Below are positions 51,297 through 59,815 of a stretch of 64,000 nucleotides of DNA, piece after piece; positions within the stretch are counted from its first letter, which is position 1, and each line of letters opens with the position of its first letter. The DNA comes from Oscillospiraceae bacterium (lineage in GTDB: Bacteria > Bacillota > Clostridia > Oscillospirales > Ruminococcaceae): assembly GCA_017505635.1 (NCBI GenBank), contig JAFVOU010000035.1, positions 1 to 64,000 of the forward strand, in the 5' to 3' direction. Under the pieces are notes generated by a model. That model had not been told where the DNA came from, searched no databases, and saw nothing but the letters and a program-made list of their open reading frames with translations. The position numbers and the translations under genes are program-made.

Positions 51297-51773
51297 TTAT
51301 TCAATAATATCAATTACTTCGCCAATAAAAACAGTATGAGGTGCTTCTTCTGTATAGTATTTTTCAATGACATCGGCAGGCATTGCGTCAGCGGATAAAT
51401 CCTGACGGTATATTTTTCTGCAAAGCAAAGTGGTTTTTGCCTGTCTGAAGGTAACACTTTCGCCGCAGGGAACAACATCAAAACCAACCTCTGCAATTTT
51501 GTTGCCGTCGCGTCCGCTTTTGGTGCCAAGGACAGAAAGTGCACTGCGGTATTCGTCGCCGAAAAAGCTTACGGTAAAATAATCATTGGCATCCATAAAG
51601 CTGTGGGTATAACGGCATGGTTTTACATACACGGTACACACAGGTTTGCGCCACAGTGTACCAAGGCCTCCCCAGCCGATAGTCATAGTATTGCAGTTAT
51701 CTGTGCTGCCTGCAGTAACAAGTGCCCAGTCGCTCTGGAATATACTGAGAGATTTGTCAAAAAATTCTTTCAT
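51297..51773 (-). CDS. Flavin reductase-like (FMN-binding split barrel) protein
   Basis: 158 residues. NTMTIGWGGLGTLWRKPVCT near residue 28 and YFTVSFFGDEYRSALSVLGTKSGRDGNK near 65 are typical of flavoredoxin/flavin reductase domain proteins that bind FMN. The electron partner is unknown. It follows pepP by 3 nt, so is cotranscribed. Several cysteines are present (NCN, VCT, PCRY, LCRK) but without a clear metal pattern. Confidence 0.85.
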   Translation of the reverse strand: MKEFFDKSLSIFQSDWALVTAGSTDNCNTMTIGWGGLGTLWRKPVCTVYVKPCRYTHSFMDANDYFTVSFFGDEYRSALSVLGTKSGRDGNKIAEVGFDVVPCGESVTFRQAKTTLLCRKIYRQDLSADAMPADVIEKYYTEEAPHTVFIGEVIDIIE

Positions 51774-51776
51774 AGC

Positions 51777-53027
51777 TTATTTACCTCTTGCCATAAATGC
51801 TTCAATTTCTTCAACAGTTTTCGGAATGCCGCCGCTTAATACTTCGCAGCCGTCCTTGGTTATAAGAATTGTATCTTCGATACGGATACCGATTTTTTCA
51901 TCATCAAAATAGAGACCCGGTTCAAGGGTGAACATCATATCTTCTGCAAGCACAGTGTCATCGCTGTCACCTACATCGTGTACATCAAGACCGATAAAGT
52001 GGCCGGAGCCGTGGAAATAGTATTTGCTGATATCTTCTTCTTTTTCAATCATACCGATTTTAACAAGTTCTTCAGCCATAACTTTTTTGCTTATCTGCTG
52101 CAGTTCGTTTTTAAGCTGACCAGGCTTTGACATGCTTTCGGCAACTTCAAGACCTTTAAGAACTATATTGTAAAGCTGTTTCTGTCTTTCAGTGAACTTG
52201 CCGTTTACAGGGTATGTACGGGAAACATCTGTACAGTACAAATCATACTGTGCACCAAGGTCAAACAGAATCAGATCACCATCCTGTGCAACGGTATCGT
52301 TGTCAACATAATGCATAATGCAGGCGTTTTTGCCTGTTGCAGCAATTGTTGTAAATGCAGGGAATTTACAGCCGTGTTTTTTAAGCACAAAATCATAGTA
52401 TGCTTCAATATGGCTTTCGGTCATACCCGGCTGCATATTGCTGAGAATGTTTTTTACAGCTTCTTCTGTAATTGCAGCAGCTTTGCGGTGTGCTTCTATT
52501 TCAGCAGCATCTTTTACTGTACGCATTTTACAGATTGTCTGGTATGCGTTATGAATATGCAGATAAGGATAGATTTCTTTAAGACGGTTTGCACGTTTCT
52601 GTGCTTCGTTTGCAGGATAGTTCATATCCCAGCGGGCCATATCCATATATACATTCTGAATATCATTTTTAAACATAAGACGTGAGATAAAACTGTCCCA
52701 GTTTTCGTTTGGCACAAGATTTTTTATGCCTGTGCTTTCCTTGATGGCATCTGAATCAAAACGTGTGCCCATCCAGCGCAGTTCGCGTTCGTCAGGGATA
52801 TGCATAAACAGGGTTTCTGTCACTTTGCCGTTAAGTTTAACCATTACAAGTGTTGCATCAACATCCTTGCGGCCGGTCATATAAACAAAGTTTCTGTAAG
52901 GCTGAAAAATGTAGTTTGCGTCATCTGTGGATTCAACATAATTGCCGCTGCAGACAAAATAAAAAGAGTTGTCTGTCATGGTTTCAGCAAAGCGTTTTCT
53001 TCGTTCAATATAAAAATCTGTGTTCAA
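51777..53027 (-). CDS. pepP: Xaa-Pro aminopeptidase (M24B)
   Basis: 416 residues. Removes an N-terminal residue next to proline. An N-terminal creatinase-like domain precedes the pita-bread fold with metal ligands D and D in LILFDLGAQYDLYCTDVSRTYP, H in FHGSGHFIGLDVHD, and E in FTLEPGLYF and RIEDTILIT. I choose a TTG start at 53025-53027 because GGAGG (8 nt upstream) precedes it; the ATG at 53040-53042 that would extend it by five residues itself overlaps this GGAGG. Confidence 0.93.
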   Translation of the reverse strand: MNTDFYIERRKRFAETMTDNSFYFVCSGNYVESTDDANYIFQPYRNFVYMTGRKDVDATLVMVKLNGKVTETLFMHIPDERELRWMGTRFDSDAIKESTGIKNLVPNENWDSFISRLMFKNDIQNVYMDMARWDMNYPANEAQKRANRLKEIYPYLHIHNAYQTICKMRTVKDAAEIEAHRKAAAITEEAVKNILSNMQPGMTESHIEAYYDFVLKKHGCKFPAFTTIAATGKNACIMHYVDNDTVAQDGDLILFDLGAQYDLYCTDVSRTYPVNGKFTERQKQLYNIVLKGLEVAESMSKPGQLKNELQQISKKVMAEELVKIGMIEKEEDISKYYFHGSGHFIGLDVHDVGDSDDTVLAEDMMFTLEPGLYFDDEKIGIRIEDTILITKDGCEVLSGGIPKTVEEIEAFMARGK

Positions 53028-53178
53028 GTTTGTGCCCTCCATAATTCAATATTCTAATATTAATTCTAATACTGCAGTTTAAAAACATCAAGAAAAAATA
53101 TAAATAAATTGTGATTATATCACTGAAATAAAATTTATAATATAGTAGAATATAATTAGAAAGTAGGGTGATACATAT

Positions 53179-53964
53179 ATGAAATCAGAGGTTTTGCTGG
53201 TTATACTGATGCCTTTTGTAGGCACAGTTATAGGTTCTGCAGGTGTGTTTTTCCTCAAAGGGAAAATGGGGGATAAACTGCAGCGTTCTCTCACCGGATT
53301 TGCAGCAGGGGTTATGGTTGCAGCTTCTGTATGGAGTCTTATTATTCCGGCGATGAATCAGTCAGAACATATGGGCAAATTTGCATTTGTTCCTGCACTT
53401 ATCGGTGTATGGCTTGGATTTATGGCAATGCTGTTTCTGGACAGTTTTGTGCCGCATATGCATATTAACAGCCAGTGTCCTGAAGGTAAAAACTGCAATA
53501 GCCTTGGCAAATCTGCAATGATGGTTATGGCGGTTGCACTGCACAATCTGCCCGAAGGTATGGCAGTGGGGGTTGTGGCAGCAAGCTGGCTTTCCGGTAA
53601 TGAAAGTGTAACTTTTGCGGCAGCGGTAGCTTTTTCCATAGGTATTGCTATACAGAATATGCCGGAAGGTGCAATTATATCCATGCCTCTCAAAAGCAAC
53701 GGAATGAAAAAAGGCAAAGCTTTCGGATATGGTGTAATATCCGGTGCAGTTGAGCCTTTGGGAGCAATAATAACAATACTGCTGTCGGCATTTGTTGTTC
53801 CGGTGCTTCCTTATCTGCTCAGTTTTGCAGCAGGTGCAATGCTGTATGTTGTTGTTGAAGAACTTATCCCCGAAATGTCACAGGGAAAACACAGCAATAT
53901 CGGCACAGTGTTTTTTGCAGTAGGCTTTACACTGATGATGGTGCTGGATGTTGCACTTGGTTAA
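53179..53964 (+). CDS. ZIP-family metal transporter
   Basis: 261 residues with eight membrane helices. The metal-binding helix motifs are ALHNLPEGMAVG near residue 120 and IGIAIQNMPEGAIISM near 155, with a His-containing variable loop (SFVPHMHINSQCPEGKNC). ZIP proteins import Zn, Fe or Mn. It resembles the GufA/ZupT subgroup. It is divergent from pepP and is followed by a bidirectional terminator. Confidence 0.94.
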   Translation: MKSEVLLVILMPFVGTVIGSAGVFFLKGKMGDKLQRSLTGFAAGVMVAASVWSLIIPAMNQSEHMGKFAFVPALIGVWLGFMAMLFLDSFVPHMHINSQCPEGKNCNSLGKSAMMVMAVALHNLPEGMAVGVVAASWLSGNESVTFAAAVAFSIGIAIQNMPEGAIISMPLKSNGMKKGKAFGYGVISGAVEPLGAIITILLSAFVVPVLPYLLSFAAGAMLYVVVEELIPEMSQGKHSNIGTVFFAVGFTLMMVLDVALG

Positions 53965-54042
53965 AATGATATCCATCTCAAATTTATTGGTGGAAGCTTT
54001 AAGTTCCTTCTGATAAATTCTCCTTTATAATAATTACAATGT

Positions 54043-54074
54043 AAAAAGGTCATCGGAAAACTCCGATGACCTTT
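54043..54074. terminator. Bidirectional terminator between ZIP and AGCS genes
   Basis: AAAAGGTCATCGGA, AAAC loop, TCCGATGACCTTTT: 14-bp perfect stem between convergent genes. Confidence 0.93.
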
Positions 54075-54091
54075 TGCTGTCAGTATATAAA

Positions 54092-55477
54092 TTATTTTTT
54101 ATCTTTAAAATAATCTTTTGTGATGTTAACAATAACACCGGACAACAACAGCAGGGCAATCAAGTTAGGAATTGCCATCATACCGTTAAGTGTGTCGGAG
54201 ATATCCCACATCAAAGTACCGCTGCCTGTTGCACCTACGATACAGAAAAGGATAAAGATGATTTTGTAGATAATATCAAACACTTTGTTGTTGTTTGTAA
54301 TGTAACCCCAGCAGCGTTCACCATAGAAGGACCAGCTGAGAATAGTGGAAAGAGCAAAGAACACAAGGCTTATCTGAATGATTGTACCGCCGATTGTGCC
54401 TGGAAGAATGGAGTTGAAAGCGTAAACTGCTGCTGCACCTTTGGAAGCGTATGCGCCAAGTGCTGCAGAACCAAGTTCAACACCGGAAAGAAGAACAGCC
54501 ATAGCTGTGATTGTGCAGATAACAATTGTGTCGATGAATACTTCAAAAACACCCCAGATAGCCTGTTCAGCAGGGTCTTCTGTAGAGGATGCTGCATGAG
54601 CGATTGGAGCAGAACCAAGACCGGCTTCGTTGGAGAAAACGCCACGTGCGAAGCCCTGTTTCATAGCGATCATAATAGCATAACCGAATACGCCGCCACC
54701 AACAGCTTCAAAACTGAAAGCAGAAGTAACAATGTTTACCAATACAGCAGGAACAAGGTTGATTTTCATAATGATAACAATGATACCTGCAGCAATGTAG
54801 AACATAGCCATAAATGGAACGATAAGGCTTGTAACCTGACCAATTCTTTTTACACCGCCGATAAGAACAAATGCAATAAGGATGGAAAGCAGGATACCTG
54901 TAATAATTGGTTTAAGACCAAAAAGACCGTTCATAGCGCCGGCAATTTCGCTGGACTGTGCAATATTGCCGATACCAAAGGAAGCAAGACCGCCGAGAAC
55001 TGCAAAGATAACAGCCAAAGGTTTCCAGTTTTTGCCAAGACCATTTTCGATGTAGTACATAGGACCGCCCTTATGTACGCCGTTTTCGTCTGTAACGCGA
55101 TATTTCATAGCAAGAGCAATTTCAGCATATTTTGTGCACATACCAAAAAATGCGCTTACCCACATCCAGAATACAGCACCAGGACCGCCAACAAAGATTG
55201 CACCGGTAACACCTGCGATATTACCTGTACCTACAGTACCGGCAAGAGCAGTTGTAACTGCCTGGAATGGTGTAAGGTTGTTGCCGCCGTCTTTTTTTTC
55301 GTCCTTGCGGAAAAGACTGCCAACTGTGTTTTTCATTATGTATCCGAACCATTTAACCTGAATACATCCTGTGCGTATAGTAAGATACACGCCTGTGCCC
55401 ACTAAAAGAGCCAGCATAACCGGACCCCATACAAAACTGTTGATTGCGCCATTGATACTGGTAATCATTTCTAACAT
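54092..55477 (-). CDS. AGCS-family sodium:alanine/glycine symporter
   Basis: 461 residues, about 11 membrane helices. The signature FQAVTTALAGTVGTGNIAGVTG lies near residue 70, and GGPGAVFWMW, HKGGPMYYIENGLG, FARGVFSNEAGLGSAPIAHA follow in order. Imports alanine or glycine with Na+. Its leader holds a tandem glycine riboswitch and a terminator, so expression should respond to glycine and glycine is the probable substrate. AAAGGAG precedes the start. Confidence 0.96.
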   Translation of the reverse strand: MLEMITSINGAINSFVWGPVMLALLVGTGVYLTIRTGCIQVKWFGYIMKNTVGSLFRKDEKKDGGNNLTPFQAVTTALAGTVGTGNIAGVTGAIFVGGPGAVFWMWVSAFFGMCTKYAEIALAMKYRVTDENGVHKGGPMYYIENGLGKNWKPLAVIFAVLGGLASFGIGNIAQSSEIAGAMNGLFGLKPIITGILLSILIAFVLIGGVKRIGQVTSLIVPFMAMFYIAAGIIVIIMKINLVPAVLVNIVTSAFSFEAVGGGVFGYAIMIAMKQGFARGVFSNEAGLGSAPIAHAASSTEDPAEQAIWGVFEVFIDTIVICTITAMAVLLSGVELGSAALGAYASKGAAAVYAFNSILPGTIGGTIIQISLVFFALSTILSWSFYGERCWGYITNNNKVFDIIYKIIFILFCIVGATGSGTLMWDISDTLNGMMAIPNLIALLLLSGVIVNITKDYFKDKK

Positions 55478-55529
55478 AAAAATATTCTCCTTTTGTTTTT
55501 GTTTTTAAAACAACTGAACTACCAAAAAC

Positions 55530-55566
55530 AAAAAAACGAGAGTCAACAAAAGATGCTAACTTCTCG
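55530..55566 (-). terminator. Riboswitch-linked intrinsic terminator in the AGCS leader
   Basis: Minus-strand CGAGA-A-GT (55559-55566) pairs with ACTCTCG (55537-55543), one bulged A, followed by seven T (55530-55536). The loop contains AGCATCT (55551-55557), complementary to AGATGCT (55600-55606), which overlaps the 3' side of the aptamer stem. The two pairings are mutually exclusive. Confidence 0.75.
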
Positions 55567-55599
55567 CTGGAAAAATACAAATCAAAAGATTATATATTA

Positions 55600-55751
55600 A
55601 GCATCTCTGTCCTTTTTGCCTGAGAGATTACAGATATACTGTTTGCACCTTCGGCCCCTGCCAAAGCAGATGTCTCCAGAGTTCCATCAATCTGCAGTCC
55701 CTGAACCTGAGAGTGTTACTCCTTCGGTAGATTTAAAATCTTTTCCTGCAG
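55600..55751 (-). promoter_or_regulatory. Tandem glycine riboswitch upstream of the AGCS symporter
   Basis: Read leftward. Aptamer 1 is bounded by CTGCAG (55746-55751) and a second CTGCAG near 55692, and contains CTACCGAAGGAGTAA and CTCTCAGG. A short linker follows, then aptamer 2 with CTCTGGAGA, GGGGCCGAAGGTGCAA, CTCTCAGGCAAAAAGGACA and a closing CAGAG. These are the conserved CCGAAGG and CUCUCAGG...GGAC elements of the glycine riboswitch, both copies present. The expression platform (terminator 55530-55566) suggests an OFF switch, as glycine-bound aptamer 2 would sequester the strand that otherwise blocks the terminator. Confidence 0.93.
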
Positions 55752-55855
55752 ATATCATCTGGTTGTGTTCAATTGTTTAATTTATCCGAATTATACAATA
55801 TATTGTATTTTTAATCAATAGAAATTATGCATATTGATACAAAAATACAAAATAA

Positions 55856-55888
55856 AAAATCGGACATCCATAATTAATGTCCGATTTT
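55856..55888 (-). terminator. Terminator of the 5'-nucleotidase gene
   Basis: AAAATCGGACAT and ATGTCCGATTTT form a 12-bp stem with a 9-nt loop; T-rich on the leftward side. Confidence 0.88.
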
Positions 55889-55914
55889 CGATAAAAGTTA
55901 GTGTTTATTTGTAA

Positions 55915-57822
55915 TTATCTTTTGTTTTTGCGCTTTTTTCTTGAAATAATAAAGCGGATAACTAATACAGCTATAAGTACCAGTGCAACAAAAATACCAA
56001 TCAGTGCATATGTAAATTTGTTGGCATTTCTTAAAAGGTCAGAAGGATTGAAACTGGAATAAACAACCTTTCTTCCGTCAACGTCTGCATACTGACTGTC
56101 CATTTCTCCACCCATTTCTTTAAGATAGGAAGAAATAGCATACCATTCTTTTACAGGGTTGCCGTTCTTGTCTTTTACAACATAGTCAGCAAGGTTTTCC
56201 ATATCGATAAGATTTCCGTCTTTGTCTTTCGGTTCAATGGACAAAAGCCCAAAGGAGGTTTCTTTTACACCGCCAAGCATTTCGCCGCAGTACATACCTG
56301 TTACAACGTTATAAAGCTTGTCATCTTCAATTTCTTCCAGTGTTCCGTCATCCCGGCGAAGCATCACATAGTCAACCTTGTTAAAAAGCATTCTGTTTGT
56401 ATTGAAGGAATATTCAACACCGGAACAGTAAAGCTGTGCAGCATTCATAAGAGGCTGAACCGAAGCATCAATTTCAACAGCTGTTTTAAGTTCTTTACCC
56501 GTAAGATAAACCGAAACCAGTTCGCCTTCGGTACCTACACCCAGCGAAGCAGCATTGAAAACATCAGAAACTGTGATATTGCCTGTAGGCAGACTTTCGC
56601 GCACAACACCACGGGCGGTTACTGCCATATCAACAGTTTCGCCGGTTGCCTGTTCAACAGCCCATTTGTATGCATCGGAGAAAATGTTGCACACAGCAGT
56701 TTCGTGCTGTGTTGCGCCGATTGTGGCTACATCTTCAAACTGATAAGGGTTGTTTACAAGCACTTCGTCATAACCCATACCATATTTTGCAAGGTAGTTT
56801 GTATTTACGTCATCCTTGTATTTTGCAACCAGTGCAGAGATGTGTTCATCATCGGCAACATCTGAATCCACAGGTATAAGCTGATAGTCTTTGAGGGTTG
56901 TTTTGCCGTCAGCTGAAAGGCTGAGGTTTACAACACCAAGATTTTTCCCGTATTCATCAGCAGAAACAATATATGTATCATTTACAACGATAGGTTCTGT
57001 AAGCTTTGTATGAGTGTGGCCGGAAATTATAACATCAATGCCGTTTACAGCTTTTGCAAGTTCATAGTCTTCGCCCTGACCGCCGCTTGTACCACTGTGG
57101 GAGAGACAGATAACAACAGGTTCAGCACCATAGGTTGTTTTGCAGTATTCAACCGCTTCATTAACTACAGCCTGTGAAACAACTGCAGGTTCTTCCATAA
57201 CCATACCGCTGTTAGGTGCGCAGTCATCAGCATCATAGCCAAATATACCGAATACAGCATAATAAACACCGCCGCGTTCAATAATGGTATAGCCTTTTAC
57301 ACCATAGTGTTCAAGAGCAAACCACATCATATCGGCATCGCTGTTGTAATTTTCTTCGCCTTCAAGAGGAGGCAGATAGTTGGAAATTACAATCTGCGGT
57401 ACAGGGTCACCGCTGGACTTTGCAATATTAAGCATATGGGAAAGACCTGTTGGCAGATAGTCGAACTCGTGGTTGCCGAATGTGGTTACATCATATCCCA
57501 TAGCCCCCATCATTCGCAGTTCAAGTGCGTGGGTAGTATAAGCTGTCTGGAACAGACTGCCCATGGCAAAGTCGCCGCCGTCAACAAGAATGGCATCAGG
57601 ATATTTTTCTTTCTGCTGGTTTATAACGGTCATCAGACGGGCATATCCGCCGTATTCGTTGCCGTTTTCATCAACAGATGGCAGAAAATGTGAGTGCAGG
57701 TCGTGTGTGAAGAGGATGGTAACATCTTTTGTTTTGGTATCTGCAGCTGCAGTTATGCACATTGTTGCAGCAACTGCAAGCACAACAGCAAAAGCAGATA
57801 AGCGTTTCAATAATTTTTTCAT
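55915..57822 (-). CDS. Secreted membrane-anchored 5'-nucleotidase / UDP-sugar hydrolase-type metallophosphatase
   Basis: 635 residues. Signal peptide (1-27, ending TAAADT), calcineurin-like metallophosphatase domain with FTHDLHSHF, DGGDFAMGS, FGNHEFDY, LSHSG and SGHTHTKL, all di-metal ligands in place, then the 5'-nucleotidase C-terminal domain (about 360-520) with NIFSDAYKWA and MAVTARGVVR. The protein ends in a membrane helix at about 605-628 and a basic stop (RKKRKNKR), which anchors it at the surface without an LPxTG motif. It likely salvages nucleosides and phosphate from extracellular nucleotides. Monocistronic. Confidence 0.94.
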   Translation of the reverse strand: MKKLLKRLSAFAVVLAVAATMCITAAADTKTKDVTILFTHDLHSHFLPSVDENGNEYGGYARLMTVINQQKEKYPDAILVDGGDFAMGSLFQTAYTTHALELRMMGAMGYDVTTFGNHEFDYLPTGLSHMLNIAKSSGDPVPQIVISNYLPPLEGEENYNSDADMMWFALEHYGVKGYTIIERGGVYYAVFGIFGYDADDCAPNSGMVMEEPAVVSQAVVNEAVEYCKTTYGAEPVVICLSHSGTSGGQGEDYELAKAVNGIDVIISGHTHTKLTEPIVVNDTYIVSADEYGKNLGVVNLSLSADGKTTLKDYQLIPVDSDVADDEHISALVAKYKDDVNTNYLAKYGMGYDEVLVNNPYQFEDVATIGATQHETAVCNIFSDAYKWAVEQATGETVDMAVTARGVVRESLPTGNITVSDVFNAASLGVGTEGELVSVYLTGKELKTAVEIDASVQPLMNAAQLYCSGVEYSFNTNRMLFNKVDYVMLRRDDGTLEEIEDDKLYNVVTGMYCGEMLGGVKETSFGLLSIEPKDKDGNLIDMENLADYVVKDKNGNPVKEWYAISSYLKEMGGEMDSQYADVDGRKVVYSSFNPSDLLRNANKFTYALIGIFVALVLIAVLVIRFIISRKKRKNKR

Positions 57823-57977
57823 TTCAAATCCCTCGTTGTATTGGAATTATATGCGGAATTAATCCGTAAATTATATTTTATCACATTTAATTTGAATAAT
57901 CTACATACAAATCTTCTTGCACTGTAAAGCTATATGTGGTTTAATAAATAAAGATATTGTTTTCAGGGGTAATAATT

Positions 57978-58481
57978 ATGGCTGAAAGATATACAAAACA
58001 GAGAATATACGATTTTCTTGCAAAAAACAATATACCGTACGAAGTTCTGGAACACGAGGTTGTATCCACTATGGAAGAAATGGACGCTGCAGGTATAACA
58101 CAAAAAGGCACAGTGTGCAAAAATATGTTTATGCGTGACTATAAGGGCAAAAATCATTTTCTGCTTACAGTTCCTGAAGAAAAACATGTGGACCTTAAAG
58201 CTTTGGCAGAATATATCGGCAGTTCCAAACTCAGCTTCGGTTCAGCAGAAAGACTGGACAAATATCTTGGACTTACACAGGGCAGTGTTTCACCGCTCGG
58301 TCTTCTTAACAACGAAGATAAAAGTGTGGTTATGATTTTTGACCGTGACCTTATCGGCAATGACGAAGTTGGTGTTCATCCAAATGAAAACACAGCGACA
58401 ATATGGCTTAAATTCAGTGATTTGCGCAAGATAATTGAAGATCACGGCAACGAGATTATTTTTGCAAAATTCACAAAATAA
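57978..58481 (+). CDS. YbaK/EbsC-type aminoacyl-tRNA deacylase (ProXp/PrdX-like)
   Basis: 167 residues. The family hydrolyses mischarged aminoacyl-tRNAs such as Ala-tRNA-Pro or Cys-tRNA-Pro. CKNMFMRDYKGKNHFLLTVP near residue 48, with the catalytic Lys near the start of that motif, and LTQGSVSPLGLLNNEDKSVV near 104 are diagnostic, the latter carrying the G-S-x-S/P-P-x-G loop. PrdX-type proteins are close relatives. The start at 57978 has CAGGGG upstream; an earlier in-frame ATG at 57957 is without support. Confidence 0.92.
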   Translation: MAERYTKQRIYDFLAKNNIPYEVLEHEVVSTMEEMDAAGITQKGTVCKNMFMRDYKGKNHFLLTVPEEKHVDLKALAEYIGSSKLSFGSAERLDKYLGLTQGSVSPLGLLNNEDKSVVMIFDRDLIGNDEVGVHPNENTATIWLKFSDLRKIIEDHGNEIIFAKFTK

Positions 58482-58529
58482 GCATAATATAATATTATTA
58501 TTGAATCATAAAATTTCAGGAGATATATA

Positions 58530-58763
58530 ATGGATTTAAAAACAGTAAAATTTATTCTTACATCAACATTTATTGTAATTGTAGCAGCATTGGTTATTGG
58601 TTCATTTACAAATAATCAGTTGCTTATCTACATTATGCTTGGTTTCTTTGCAATTTTTGCGGCAGTATACCTTTTTGGCTGGAAATGTCCGAAATGCAAA
58701 AAACATCTTGGCAAACTTATTGCACGCAGATGCAGACACTGTGGCCATACACTTGATGTATAA
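58530..58763 (+). CDS. Small two-helix membrane protein with a C-terminal zinc ribbon
   Basis: 77 residues. Two hydrophobic helices (about 8-27 and 31-50) are followed by WKCPKCKKHLGKLIARRCRHCGHTL, two CxxC knuckles 15 residues apart that can bind one zinc. The ribbon should lie in the cytoplasm if the loop is outside. AGGAG precedes the ATG with good spacing. No function is known to me. It follows the deacylase gene by 48 nt and a terminator follows. Confidence 0.8.
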   Translation: MDLKTVKFILTSTFIVIVAALVIGSFTNNQLLIYIMLGFFAIFAAVYLFGWKCPKCKKHLGKLIARRCRHCGHTLDV

Positions 58764-58775
58764 TATGTAATTGGT

Positions 58776-58803
58776 AAAACGGGGTATTAATGCTCCGTTT
58801 TTC
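58776..58803 (+). terminator. Terminator after the zinc-ribbon membrane protein
   Basis: AAAACGGGG and CTCCGTTTT form a 9-bp stem (one G-T pair) with an 8-nt loop, then TTC and T-rich sequence. Confidence 0.7.
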
Positions 58804-58863
58804 TTTTATTTATTGTTTCGTTATGGTAATATAAAATTATAAAAACAAAAAAGGACTGATACT

Positions 58864-59337
58864 GTGCTGGACTATAACAATCTAGAAAAATATAAAGAAG
58901 ACAACCGCATAGAGGCAAAACAGGCAATTGGTGGTCTGCCGGAAAGTCTGTGGGAAAGCTATTCTGCATTTGCAAATGCACTTGGTGGCGTAATTCTGCT
59001 TGGAGTGGAAGAACTTAAAGATAAAAGTCTTCATGCTGTGGAGGATATTTCCGCTCCCGAAAAGCTTATAACAGAATTCTGGGATATTATAAACGACAAA
59101 GAACGTGTCAGCAAAAATATCCTTTGTGATGATGATGTGCAGATAAAATATGCTGACGGAAAACGAATTATTGTTGTAACAGTGCCGGAAGCTGAAGATA
59201 AGGATAAACCGGTTTATATAGGCAAAGATGTATATCAGGGCACTTACGTAAGAAAAGGTGAAGGTGACTGCCGCTGCACACCATCTGAAGTTAAATCAAT
59301 GCTGGATGAATTGAGGAAGGATAAATATATATGGTAA
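58864..59337 (+). CDS. Stand-alone AlbA_2 / Schlafen-type putative nucleic-acid-binding domain
   Basis: 157 residues. RIEAKQAIGGLPESLWESYS and FANALGGVILLGVEELKDKS match the AlbA_2 (Schlafen AAA_4) domain, as does YIGKDVYQGTYVRKGEGDCRCTPSEVKSML at the C-terminal part. Bacterial proteins with this domain are usually about 450 residues with a GHKL/HTH C-terminal part; here only the first domain exists. The GTG start at 58864 follows AAGGA. The 3' end overlaps the second deformylase gene by 7 nt, so translation is coupled. Confidence 0.85.
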   Translation: MLDYNNLEKYKEDNRIEAKQAIGGLPESLWESYSAFANALGGVILLGVEELKDKSLHAVEDISAPEKLITEFWDIINDKERVSKNILCDDDVQIKYADGKRIIVVTVPEAEDKDKPVYIGKDVYQGTYVRKGEGDCRCTPSEVKSMLDELRKDKYIW

Positions 59338-59744
59338 AAGAACTTATGCACGACCCTGTTTTTCTTGCTAAAAAAGCAGAAGAAGCAACCGAAGCAGATA
59401 TTCAGACCGCACAGGATTTACTGGATACACTTATTGCCCACGAAGATGAATGTGTGGGCATGGCGGCAAATATGATAGGTGAACTGAAACGTATTATCGC
59501 TTTTGACAATGAGGGAGAATATATGGTTATGTTCAACCCGGAAATTATCAAAAAGTCAGAGCCGTACGAAACAGAAGAAAGCTGTCTTTCTCTGCTTGGA
59601 GGTCCAAGAAAAACAAAAAGATACAAATCAATAAAAGTTCGCTATCAGAATGAAAAATTTCAGACAAGAATAAAAACATTCAAGGATTTTACCGCACAGA
59701 TAATTCAGCACGAAGCAGACCACTGCAACGGAATACTTATTTAA
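59331..59744 (+). CDS. Second, divergent peptide deformylase
   Basis: 137 residues, shorter than the housekeeping def at 28319. Motif I is GMAANMIG, where GLAAPQVG is usual, so the active-site Gln becomes Met-Ile; motif II is EESCLSLLGG with the metal Cys, and motif III QHEADHCNGIL keeps HExxH. The metal site is intact but the missing Gln, which positions the substrate carbonyl, may reduce or change activity. Short deformylases of this kind are common as second copies in Firmicutes. Coupled to the AlbA_2 gene. Confidence 0.88.
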   Translation: MVKELMHDPVFLAKKAEEATEADIQTAQDLLDTLIAHEDECVGMAANMIGELKRIIAFDNEGEYMVMFNPEIIKKSEPYETEESCLSLLGGPRKTKRYKSIKVRYQNEKFQTRIKTFKDFTAQIIQHEADHCNGILI

Positions 59745-59815
59745 CAGTTTGTTAATTGAAAACAGCACATAATAATGATAAAATATAACATTATTTACAA
59801 AACAAGGAGATACAG

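Noticed and set aside
54074..55405. Long plus-strand open frame opposite the AGCS symporter
   Set aside because: Antisense shadow; the AGCS protein on the other strand is full length with all motifs and a riboswitch leader.
59331..59744. Second deformylase as a pseudogene
   Set aside because: Frame, start, metal ligands (Cys and HExxH) and length for a short deformylase are intact, and only motif I departs from consensus.
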